Origin: Tethya wilhelma
Lineage: Eukaryota; Porifera; Demospongiae; Tethyida; Tethyidae
Length of the DNA stretch: 64,000 bases
Assembly (NCBI GenBank): GCA_964030475.1
Contig: CAXIPT010000001.1
Location: 13,250,800 to 13,314,799, forward strand
Reading direction: 5' to 3'
The notes below the pieces were generated by a model. That model searched no databases. It saw only the letters and a list, made by a program, of their open reading frames with translations, and was not told the DNA's origin. The translations under genes were made by a program, and so were the position numbers. Positions 46,701 through 56,042 of this stretch are shown here, in pieces (positions within the stretch are counted from its first letter, which is position 1; the number at the start of each line of letters is the position of its first letter).

Positions 46701-49700
46701 TACACATATAGTGTATGAATGGTAATGGTAAACATACCCCCTTGTAGCTATCCTCGAGAGAGGCGTTGTAGTTCCACACCCTCAGTCCTAGAATAGGTGT
46801 GGGTGTGTCCAGTGTGAGTGTGAGTGTGAGGCTGTTATGGTGTGAGGGGTGGAGGAGGTGGGTGGACCACATGTGATCCAACTCTGTCGTGACGTTCACC
46901 TCATCCAACAGCCTCACCAGCATCGGGTCCTCCACACAATGCTCACCAACGAACAGAGCAATCTGGTCGTCTCTGAGAGCAACAGGCTGTCTACTAGCAC
47001 CATGGAGCAGCTCGATCCCAGTGAGTCCCATGGCAGTGTCATCACTCCAGGTTGAAGAGAGGGACAGCTGTACCACCCTCCCCCCAGTAGTGTGGTGACT
47101 GAGAGGGCCAGTCACTGCTGGCTCAGAGGTGGTGGTGGGGGCGTGGCTCAGGGAGGTAGAGGTGAAAGGTCGATGGTCTAATTCTGACTGTGGGTCGTCT
47201 GCAATGTCAGCAGTCTTTGGCCTCTGCACCTTGTGGCTTGGATCCAGGCCCTCATCCTCTGAACAGACAGCCATTGTTCTCTGAAAGTGGTCATCGTGTT
47301 GAGCTACACTATAGAGAATGTCTTCATCTGTTGTGAAGAGAATAGTCTAGAGTGCATGGGAGGATTGATTGTATAGGGAACATGAATTCATAGTTTGTGG
47401 ACAACACATCATGAATGAATCGTTTCACACGCCACATTTCCCAGTAAAATAAAATGCACCAGTCTATTGAGGGAGACTAGTTTGATTGGTGTGATCAGCA
47501 TGACTGTCAACTTGTTGTCAAAATAAAAGGGCTGGCAGCATTACAAAACAAAGGGCAGGGTTCTCACCAGAAAAAAAATTAAGGAGGGTGGGAAGTTTGA
47601 AAAATGCACACATATGGTGACACTTGCAGTAGTCTTGGCCCGCTCTTATTTTACAGTGTTATAATGTTTATAAAGTTTCAATATCAATAAATGTGACATT
47701 TATTTTACATGAATGTACAGTAACAATCTCTTTCACATAATTATTATTAAACTTTAAGACGTCTATTTCTAACTAAAGACCACTGTGTTGCTGCATTGTT
47801 AAAATCAAAATCATCAATGTCTGGACCTTCAACAGATATTCTCATAAGAAAATCCAATGTCTGCACTTTCAGCCTGTTTCTCAAAACTGTTTTAATTCTT
47901 TTTACTGCTGAAAAACCCCTTTCACATTCCGCTGTCGACACAGGAATAGTAAGAGCAATAGTTGCTAGTTGCTTGGCTTGTGGTAGCATCATTGCAAGAG
48001 AAGTATCTTTAATGACCATTTCCAAAACTTCTCTTGTACAGAGGCTCTTGAATGCACATGTGAGCAGTTGCTTTAAGTAAATCCACTCTTGTTGGAGTCT
48101 AGAAGCATCCAGTTTAAGAAAATTTCCAAAATGTTCCACAAGAACCTGTAGCTGCTCTTCTCCATAGCTAAGATAGTTGTCACTACTTGATTCTGGTATT
48201 CGTTTAGGGTTAAAGAGACTAAAGGCTGAGATAATTGTCATATCTGGAAAACGATTGTTAATGTTTTCCACTAATTTGTCAATGTATGCTACTTTGACAT
48301 TTCTTCTGAATTGCTCTGGATCACTGTCTTTAACAGAAATTCGAAAGTCAGCTAGGTCTTCTTTTAACACTGTATCAAGCTTCCGCATGTACACCCCATC
48401 ATTAGATTTCAGAGCTTGTAGCACTTCAATAGTGTTAGTGACATGCACTTGAATAGCACTGAAGTCAACATCGCGTTCTTGAAAAACAAGGCTTAATCGA
48501 CTGAGGTGAGGTAGAATATCACTCATAAGATATACTGATGCTACAAAATAAAAGCTTCTAACAACATGAACAAGTCCAAGGGCAATTGCATCCCCTTTTT
48601 CTTCAGCTTCCCTCTCCAAATCTGTTATCAGTGATGGTAAAATTCTACGGATAGTTGTAACTGCTTGATCATGCGAGAGCCAACGAGTATCACCTGCTAC
48701 TTTCATCTTCAGAATTGGATCATCAAGTAGCTCCTGTACTGCTTGAAGGGAGGCAGAACGAACGGCACTGTTGTGATAGTAGTAGAATAGCTGTGACAAG
48801 TAATTCTTAAATTTTTTGAGATATGGAATAGCATCAGAAGCTTGCCCAGCGGCTAGAGCCAACCTATGTGCTATACAGTGGACAGAGATCAACACACTGT
48901 TGTGAGACTTCAGTCTGGTGGCTACTCCATTCCTACATCCTACCATGACTGCAGCACCATCGCTTCCGAAACCAATTACTTTTGACAGATTAATGTTAGC
49001 CGTTTGACATATAGACAACAATGTACTTTCAATTGTATCTGCAGTACCATCTTGTAGATTCTGAATTTTTAAGTAGCGCACTTTCAATTCTCCATCTACC
49101 ACATATCGAACATATACAATCAGTTGTTTAGTAATGCTTACATCAGTAGTTTCATCACACATAAGACTAACATAGTCACTTCGCTGTATTTCATCGCCAG
49201 TAGCTTGCTCTATGCACTGAGACAAAACCTTTACAAATTCAAACATTGATTCTTGAGAAGTGTACTTAGCGTTGTCCCCCTGATTAAGTTCTTTCATGTA
49301 AGTACTACCAAGAGAAATACCTAATTGTATCAGTGATTCAAAACTTGTAGTATGAGCAATTTCACGCTTGGCAAGCCAGTACATACATTTCAACGCACCA
49401 ATCAAAGCTTTTCTCTGAACAGTTCGGATTGTTTCAAATGATTGGGCAATCCCTCCACGAAGTCTTGCTTGAACAGCTTCTTGTTCAGCTTTAACAGCTT
49501 GATCATGAGCCTTGCTTCGTGAATGATCCAATATAGAGTCTCTTCGAAGTGAGACACAAGGGACAGTTATCCAGGTTCCATTTCTATTACAAATTTCTCT
49601 TGCCCATTTTTGGCAGAGCGAACAGAACATCCCACGATCAGCAACATAAACAACAAAAGGAAAGTCCTTGGACCATTTTGCATCAAACCCAGACAGCCTA

Positions 49701-52700
49701 TGCTTTTTGTTACTAGAATTAGCAGTTAAACTATCACAATGAACTCTTTTAGCCATATTTACAAAAACTTCTATTGGCCCAACTTGGCCAGCTGGCAAAA
49801 ACACTACCACGTGGTTGATAATTAGATTACTCTACTGAGCATGTGCCAAATTTTTCCATTTAAAGCACGAGCTTGCATAAAAATCATACTAGCTAACTGC
49901 TAAGTTTATAAGCAGGGCGGTCCACCCTGCTTAAACCTTCTGGCGAGTTCCCTGAAAGGGTCTAGCTAAAGATACACTCATGGTGTTACCCTCACCTCAT
50001 TTCGGTCCTCTCCCTCCACTCCCCCACTGGCACAAGTCACCTCTCCACTGAAGATCAGCTCCTCATCAAGATACAACTCCACAAGCCTAGCTCCCCGGTA
50101 GGAATGAATACGAGACTTATTGTAATTCTAGAAAACAAAAACAAGATTCAATCGGTACAACAGGTGTACGTAGAGCAGAAACACCATCGCATTTCCACAC
50201 AGGCCTGATTGTACTACATAATAATTCTAGAATAGCACACCGTTACATGTGGTGATGGATAGGTTAGTCTGCTATGCTTTCCTCACCCATATTCTTATCA
50301 TGGCCAGTGTAGAGGGAGAGGTGAACATCATCCTGATGAGGTGATTCTTGTTGGGAGTGAAAGGAGCCAGCCACATGTGGAGGTCATCTTTGGTCTGGTT
50401 CACTCCATCCACTAGATTGGACACCACCCTAGGGTCACTCTCGTATTCAGGGAGGACGTTGATATCAGCAGGATCAGCAGATATCTACAGCATATAATAT
50501 TATGAGTACAACACATATTGGTACAATACTAGAATCGCTGACATACTGAGCTCTTGCATTGTGTTACAATACATATGGAGTAATACAGAGAAATGTAGGT
50601 AGCTCCGTATGGCAAAGAACAAACAAAAAAACAACCAAAATTCACAAGTCTCACAGCTCTATTAAAGTCTCTCTACATGGCTATACTGCAAGTGACAGCA
50701 AGACACTGAGACCACCTCACAACCATTACACACAGAGCACACATACAATAGTATACCCACCTCCTTGATTTGAGCCAGCTCTCCACTAGCAGTGTACACC
50801 TCGATGCCAGTGAGACCGACATAGAACCTGTCACCCCACGTTGAGAGGATGTTCATAACTAGCTCTTGTCCATGGGGTAGCTCAGGAGTGGTGAACCCTC
50901 CCTCCCCATCATGACCCCCTCTGTCCTCCTCCCGGATATGAGGCTGGTGGGACTCCTCAGTGAGGGTGTGGTCAGCCTCCAGGGACACAGAGGCAGTGGT
51001 GGTTGAACAGGTGGACCTCGACTGTCTTCTCTGACGATAATCAGAGAGGAAGCTCTCAAGAATATCATCTGCACAAATAGAAAAATAGAACATTGGCATT
51101 ATTTCAACCATAAATAGAGAATTTTCGCTTGTTAATTTTCCACATGTTCAGTTTTTGGCATATGTAATTTTTGTGGGGGTTAATTTTTGACACTTGCACT
51201 TGTAGATGAAATTTTTAATGGCAATGTTTTCTATCTATGGTACATTTGACAAATGGATGTGATGTGCACTCACCTTGCATGTCATTGGCCCTGGGTCTGA
51301 TGGCAGAAAGAGAACCAGCAAAACAGCAGGTAAAAATTACTTAGTGCATTATCATTAACTTCTCTGTTTGGGTGCAGCGTGCACACGATTACATTCTATA
51401 CACTAGCATACTAAAGCACAAGTATCCTTCTTGATGTTATAGATTCCAAGTATGTGGCTCCTGATGGTATGTCCAGACAGACCAGTGAGGATGATAGCAG
51501 AGCTAAGACTGCACCTTCCAAGAGGAAGTACTGGAAGCATGACTCCATTGAGCTCAAGGCACAAGAAGGTGACCCTGTGCACATCAAAGCACCAGGTAAG
51601 CATAAAGATAGATGTATGTTTATGGAGCATACAAAGTTTAAAGCACCTTGCATGGTTAGGAGATATACCAATTGATTATCACTTTAGCTATGCATTTTGA
51701 TACATTGTATTCTTCAGGGATTCTAAGTGGTAACTATGATGAGGACTTTGAGAGTGCAACTGAAGTTGAGGATCCCTCTAGAGTTGAGGCTCTGAAGATG
51801 GAGAGAGTGAAAGAGAAGATTCATTGGATGAGTTGGCTGTCAGTTTTGATGACATCAGCAAACTGAGACAGAGCTTTGAGAGAGATGAGATTATAAGAGA
51901 GAGTTTGGCCAAGGCTAATCTAGAGGTGAATGCATGTAATGTATCACTATTGTATTCCTCCCATACAAACCAATGTATGTTGAACCTCATTCATTGTTAG
52001 AGATAATGAAAGGGACTCATTGAGTGACAACAGTTGCTCTGAAGAGCTGGACACTGGTGAACAAGAGGACACAATGAAGAGCCCAATGACTCTATAGACT
52101 GCTATACCACACCTTCAGTTGGAGCTCAAGAAGATGGCATCATACTAGAGTTTGCTTCTCACCAGTCTAACAGACACAGTACTGCTCCTGGAGGAGGAAA
52201 CCAGAGAAGCACCCATTCATTGCCCCTGGATAATGACTCCCTTAATGAACTTGTTTCTCAACCATCTTTGTCTCAAGCCACATCTCTTATCCACTCGTTC
52301 TGATACTTTGTTGAGCTCTCCTCAGAGCCCACTCACTCACAGTCAGCAACCCGATCACTTTCAGCCATCAAGAGAAAAACAGCTTCTCAGCTTGTTGCAG
52401 CTTCTGTCACAATGTGGTGAGAGTTGTGAGCCTCTTGGAGCCTCTAATGATGGAGTTCTAGAGTTGACTTCAGATCCAAGTAAATCTCCAACTAAACCAG
52501 TGGTCCGAAGTTTGTCCACTACCAAGAGGAAGTCGATTGCTAGTGATAGTGTTGATGAAGCCACTCTAGTGAGGAGACCGAGAGAGTCATAGAGGCTGTC
52601 CAGGTAGAGAATGATAGCCTGAAATCAAACCAAAGGTGATAGATACTCAAGCAGTACTGGGACTAAATCTTCAATGAGTGAGCAGAGTGTAGTAAACAAA

Positions 52701-53703
52701 GAGACTTCCAGTGAGGGAAATGCAACACCTACTGACACTGGGAGTAGCTCAAAACCATCCTTTCTTGATCATCTCACAAGAACCAGTAAACCTACTGCTC
52801 ACCAACTGCCTCAACACAAGAGCACTTGTTGCCCAGTCTGCCATTCAAGCCAGTGATGGTGAACAGATACAAGATCACCTGGTAGTCAGGGGAAGAGAGA
52901 GCACATCCTCTCTCAGGAGAGTGCTGGTGGTGGGAAACAGACGGGGGGACCAGATCGTGATGACTCTCGGGTGGAAGGAGGGCCTCTTGCTAGTGAGTCA
53001 CTGACAGAACGTACACTGAAGGTTATCACTGAGAAAGTACGAATGATGGATGCCAGGTGTGTAGAAGTCATGATTGTATCACTATGTGTCCATGTTGTCA
53101 TGGATCATGTTGTGTGCTGTATGACCACTTCTGTTGCTTCATAGCTTTGCACTTGTACCCATCTAGGAGGCAGCACAGGCTGTTGAAGATGCTGGACAGA
53201 CTGGACCACTCAGCTCACAGGAAGTCTTTACTCCCCTCTCAAGTGGATCCATCCAAGACTGCCACTACCAAGAGTAATGATGAGAGCAAAACCACCTCGA
53301 TGAGAGCTGGTCATTACTGGTGCTACGGCTCTCTTTCTTTGCAGCTGGAGTGCGGTGACTGGTGGTGGCTCTCTTGGAGTGTGAGAGGTTGGCTCCATTC
53401 AGGTAGAGAGCAAAGCCTTGCTCTTTCTTCTCGAGTTCAATCTCATGACTGCTCTTTTGACGAAGCTTCTTCATTAGTCTGTCAATTCAACATAATTTCA
53501 GGGTGAAACACTATCTATACACGTAAATATGCATTATTTTACTTGTTTCTCTCCTGCAGCATGAAGAGATAATGCTCATAGTCTTCAGCTGCTTTAGAGT
53601 TTGGGGTCTTGGTTGGTCTTACAGCCTTGGAAGGAGGTCGAGGGACATGTACTGTAGCTTGACTGTCCCACTTCTTCCTATGAGAGTTGCTATAGCCCGA
53701 CAT
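43705..53703 (-). CDS. KATNIP: Katanin-interacting protein KATNIP (KIAA0556), broken by an internal inversion
   Basis: Minus-strand exons: 53543-53703 (start MSGYSNSHRK), 53296-53478, then after the inverted block 50761-51068, 50287-50484, 49996-50127, 46738-47280, about 46503-46661, 46276-46375, 45733-45974, 44241-44407, 43959-44035, 43705-43766. Phases agree among the downstream exons. N-terminal AEDYEHYLFMLQERNK and KKEQGFALYLNGAN match the KATNIP N-terminus. The C-terminal part shows the repeated beta-sandwich domains (LSTWGDRFYVGLTGIEVY, DINVLPEYESDPRVVSNLVD, HMWLAP, LRVWNYN, WGDPYYIGLNGLEVY, VNVLPGVSGDVRTADKLI). KATNIP binds katanin and microtubules at the ciliary base and is mutated in Joubert syndrome. 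Exons between residue about 115 and the first sandwich lie on the opposite strand at 51443-53273. A hAT element and a minisatellite sit in introns. As assembled, the gene cannot make the full protein. Confidence 0.88.
43845..43884. repeat. (GTGA)n microsatellite in KATNIP intron
   Basis: About nine tetranucleotide units in the intron before the last KATNIP exon. Confidence 0.9.
44685..45545. repeat. Minisatellite with inverted flanking units in KATNIP intron
   Basis: From about 44815 to 45460 a unit of roughly 38 bp is repeated with variation: GTAGCTACAGACTCTCTTGT followed by TGCTATGGACTCATTTTA. Several copies are shortened. Both flanks (44685-44770 and 45470-45545) carry copies in reverse orientation (GAGTCCATAGCAAC, GTCTGTAGCTACTAAAA), so the array is partly palindromic. 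Reading frames across it are by-products of the repeat. Confidence 0.85.
47556..49954 (-). mobile_element. Full-length hAT-superfamily DNA transposon in KATNIP intron
   Basis: The left end CAGGGTTCTCACCAG (47556-47570) and the reverse complement of the right end, CAGGGAACTCGCCAG (49940-49954), match at 12 of 15 positions. AAAGGG lies directly outside both ends (47550-47555 and 49955-49960), consistent with a target-site duplication, although hAT duplications are usually 8 bp. The element is about 2.4 kb, carries one uninterrupted transposase gene and ends 41 bp from the KATNIP exon at 49996-50127. Confidence 0.85.
47747..49756 (-). CDS. hAT transposase, 669 residues, intact frame
   Basis: One uninterrupted frame from the ATG at 49756 (MAKRVHCDSL) to a stop at 47747. 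Another 18 codons open upstream from a GTG and were not used. The N-terminal CSLCQK ... H...H region is a TTF/BED-type zinc finger for end recognition. LMCDETTDVSITKQLIVYVR contains the first catalytic Asp block of the RNase-H-like fold. GFGSDGAAVMVGCRNGVA and SVHCIAHRLALAA give the second Asp and the C/H motif. The C-terminal VSTAECERGFSAVKRIKT block is the hAT dimerisation signature carrying the last acidic residue. The enzyme cuts and pastes the element by a hairpin mechanism. No stop codon or frameshift was seen, so the copy looks young or domesticated. Confidence 0.92.
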   Translation of the reverse strand: MAKRVHCDSLTANSSNKKHRLSGFDAKWSKDFPFVVYVADRGMFCSLCQKWAREICNRNGTWITVPCVSLRRDSILDHSRSKAHDQAVKAEQEAVQARLRGGIAQSFETIRTVQRKALIGALKCMYWLAKREIAHTTSFESLIQLGISLGSTYMKELNQGDNAKYTSQESMFEFVKVLSQCIEQATGDEIQRSDYVSLMCDETTDVSITKQLIVYVRYVVDGELKVRYLKIQNLQDGTADTIESTLLSICQTANINLSKVIGFGSDGAAVMVGCRNGVATRLKSHNSVLISVHCIAHRLALAAGQASDAIPYLKKFKNYLSQLFYYYHNSAVRSASLQAVQELLDDPILKMKVAGDTRWLSHDQAVTTIRRILPSLITDLEREAEEKGDAIALGLVHVVRSFYFVASVYLMSDILPHLSRLSLVFQERDVDFSAIQVHVTNTIEVLQALKSNDGVYMRKLDTVLKEDLADFRISVKDSDPEQFRRNVKVAYIDKLVENINNRFPDMTIISAFSLFNPKRIPESSSDNYLSYGEEQLQVLVEHFGNFLKLDASRLQQEWIYLKQLLTCAFKSLCTREVLEMVIKDTSLAMMLPQAKQLATIALTIPVSTAECERGFSAVKRIKTVLRNRLKVQTLDFLMRISVEGPDIDDFDFNNAATQWSLVRNRRLKV
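51443..53273 (+). pseudogene. KATNIP: Inverted, frameshifted block of KATNIP exons
   Basis: On the plus strand, recognisable KATNIP exons occur in N-to-C order. Exon 51443-51595 contains AKTAPSKRKYWKHDSIELKA and HIKAPG. Exon 51718-51925 has GNYDEDFE and then, in another frame, DDISKLRQSFERDE. An exon from 52001 to about 52635 has DGIILEFASHQSNRHS, RSLSAIKRK and, in another frame, VIEAVQVENDSLKSNQR. A region at about 52650-53056 ends LTERTLKVITEKVRMMDA. Exon 53167-53273 has RQHRLLKMLDRLDHS. Splice sites look usable, and the last exon ends in phase 1, which fits the phase-1 KATNIP exon starting at 51068 on the other strand. The best frame changes about five times inside exons, for example near 51790, 52080, 52590 and 52850. 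The block is therefore both flipped and decayed, or badly assembled. Confidence 0.75.
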
Positions 53704-53852
53704 ACTGCCTGTCCGTATGCAGTGAGGGTGATCAATGTTTGTTCTTTATTTACTGCCCACCTAACGACCGGAGAGGTCAAAGGTGACTCGCTACCGATTT
53801 TGTTTTTCCAATTAGAGTGCACCGGCGAGTTTTCACAGCCACGAGTTCGAAA
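53704..53852. promoter_or_regulatory. Divergent promoter of KATNIP and DNAJC11
   Basis: Only 149 bp separate the two start codons. Positional inference only; no strong motif was seen. Confidence 0.45.
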
Positions 53853-55517
53853 ATGGAAGCATTATTAGAAGAATCAGAAGAGAATAACACAGAATACTAC
53901 ACCCTGCTCAATGTGGATAGAAATGCTACACCAGAAGAAATCAGGAGTGCTTATCGGCGGCTGTGTCGCATCTATCATCCCGACAGATATCAAGATCCAC
54001 AAAAGCAGCAGACGGCTAGCAATTTCTTTAGGAAGATTCAAGAAGCATACAAAATTCTGAGCGACTCTAGGACTAGACTCATCTACGATCGGAGTGGAAA
54101 GAAGGGTTTAGAGCATGACATGGCTGTGATTGAACGCACCACGTTGCCATCGGAGCTCCTGGAAGAGTATCAGAAGCTGAAAGAGCTTTGGGAGGAGCGT
54201 ACATACATCCAAGATGTAAACCCTCATGGTAGCTTCAGTATGGATGTGGATGCAACACCACTAGTTGATGGTGCCCAGTATGACGATGAGGCAACCATTT
54301 CTGTCAAAGGAATCACCATGATGCAATCTGTCGATGCACAATTCACCAAATCAGCAATCGGCAACATTATAGGAACTGTCCGAGCTAGCAAGCAATCAAT
54401 TCTAGGAGGAATTCAGTTCTCATTGCGTTACTTACTATCGAATCAAAATTGGGTTAAAGTGTCAGCTCTTGTTGGTAGCCAACCGACACTTGGTTTAGAC
54501 ACTTACCATACACTAAGTGATCGAATGTACGTCACTTCCCAAACAGCATGCAGTGTCTCTCCATATGGAATGATGATATCAGCCAATGGAGGTATCACAC
54601 GACGTTTGTCTGACAAGACCTCGGGCTCCCTATCCATTCGACACATGGGCAGACTTGTGTCGACCCAAGTGGCTCACAAGGTGTCCAACACCACCGATGT
54701 TGTAGGAGAGGTCTCTGTGGGAGTCGACGATTCTTTCATGAAAGGAACTGTGATTTATCGTCCTGAGACTAAGTACGGTTTTAAAGCTGGTGTCAAGGCT
54801 GGGACACAAGGGGTGTCTGCTTTCTATGGTGCCGAACAAGAAATTGCTACACTGAGTCGGATATTTGGAACGGTGTCTATCGGGTCGAAGGATGGAGTGG
54901 TGTTGAAGCTCAAGTTGATTCGTGCATTGATGAGCTTTCAGATGAAAGTGAACGTATCCAGTGAACCCAGCATCCCAGCAATGTTCTATGCCACTGTCAT
55001 ACCTCTGGTGTTGTATGGAGTGATCAAGGTGTTTGCCATCGTGCCCCTGATGCAAAGAGAGAGGAAGAGAGAACTTGAAGAGAAGAGAGCCAAGACGCTC
55101 AGAGAGGCTGCAGAAAGGAGGAGGGATGCTGAGGCAGCTGTGGAGTTGATGCAAGAGACAGTAGAGCGAGTCATCCGCACAGAACAAGGCAAACAGGGAC
55201 TTATAATTCTTGAAGCATGGTACGGAAAACTGTTCGACATGGACACAGTGGATGGAGTGACAGAATCAAAGATTGTGGATGTTCGTATTCCCTTACAATG
55301 CCTAGTGGGTGACTCAAAGCTGATCATCCGTGAAAACACCAAGGCAAATGTGCCTGGGTTCTACGACCCCTGTATCGGTGAGACCAAACATTTGAGAGTT
55401 GGTTATGAATTTCGTGGTGAGCCTCACGAGGTTACGATAGCAGATTCTGATCCCCTTATCATTCCACGACTATCTCATCGGATTGACCCAGCTACACTGG
55501 AACAGTCATTTTATTAA
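53853..55517 (+). CDS. DNAJC11: DNAJC11, mitochondrial outer-membrane J-domain protein of the MICOS-associated bridge
   Basis: One exon of 554 residues; the human protein has 559. The start is the ATG at 53853 (MEALLEESEE); an upstream in-frame GTG was not used. The J domain spans residues about 14-82 (YYTLLNVDRNATPEEIRSAY) with the HPD tripeptide at 42-44. A beta-barrel-like middle region follows, and a predicted membrane segment lies around PAMFYATVIPLVLYGVIKVF. A charged coiled-coil (RERKRELEEKRAKTLREAAE) leads into the C-terminal DUF3395-type domain (LIILEAWYGKLFD, VPLQCLV-like VRIPLQCLVGDSKL, LPGFYDPC-like NVPGFYDPCIGE). The vertebrate protein links MICOS cristae junctions to SAM in the outer membrane and recruits Hsp70. 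The absence of introns is notable in this gene-split neighbourhood. Confidence 0.95.
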   Translation: MEALLEESEENNTEYYTLLNVDRNATPEEIRSAYRRLCRIYHPDRYQDPQKQQTASNFFRKIQEAYKILSDSRTRLIYDRSGKKGLEHDMAVIERTTLPSELLEEYQKLKELWEERTYIQDVNPHGSFSMDVDATPLVDGAQYDDEATISVKGITMMQSVDAQFTKSAIGNIIGTVRASKQSILGGIQFSLRYLLSNQNWVKVSALVGSQPTLGLDTYHTLSDRMYVTSQTACSVSPYGMMISANGGITRRLSDKTSGSLSIRHMGRLVSTQVAHKVSNTTDVVGEVSVGVDDSFMKGTVIYRPETKYGFKAGVKAGTQGVSAFYGAEQEIATLSRIFGTVSIGSKDGVVLKLKLIRALMSFQMKVNVSSEPSIPAMFYATVIPLVLYGVIKVFAIVPLMQRERKRELEEKRAKTLREAAERRRDAEAAVELMQETVERVIRTEQGKQGLIILEAWYGKLFDMDTVDGVTESKIVDVRIPLQCLVGDSKLIIRENTKANVPGFYDPCIGETKHLRVGYEFRGEPHEVTIADSDPLIIPRLSHRIDPATLEQSFY

Positions 55518-56042
55518 CGACATATCACCCCACGTTGAAAAACACAGGCCTCCACCCACTCCTGTAGATATTTATTACTTATACTTTTTGTGTGTGTTGA
55601 ACTATTACAAATTACAGCTTTTGTATCACAACCCTGTGCTGTATACTGCTCTAAGTACATAAAGTATACAGTTACTAGCTGAGCAATGCATGATACATGC
55701 GTAACAATTATTAATGTGAGGGGCTCTTTTAGAAGCCCCAAGCTTGGATCATGCACCTCAACACTACATAATAGATCTGACACTGAGACTCAATGAGTGT
55801 CATAATACCAGTGTGGTGTGTATACTTCAGTAAAGTGGCTGAAGTGGTTGAATAATTAAAGTGGCTATAAAATTTTGATTTCTAAATCTAAATTGATAAA
55901 ATTTAATGATTTCAACTTTGGGCAAACTGAAACAATTGCATTGAGATTCTGTGAAATAGTCCACGTGAATTGATATGTGGACTTGAATATGCTGCTATAC
56001 ATGAGTGTTACTGTTTCATCATCAACAACAGAGTCTCTGAAG
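55518..56042. other. Convergent 3' flanks of DNAJC11 and the unrecognised minus-strand gene
   Basis: AT-rich sequence without a supported gene. Confidence 0.4.

Noticed and set aside
47796..48452. Plus-strand frames opposite the hAT transposase
   Set aside because: Antisense shadows of an intact minus-strand gene.
53704..53852. X-box in the KATNIP/DNAJC11 promoter
   Set aside because: The best match (GTTGCTATAGCCC) lies inside the KATNIP first exon and lacks the second half-site.
54630..55342. Minus-strand frames of up to 185 codons opposite DNAJC11
   Set aside because: Antisense shadows with no homology that I recognise.
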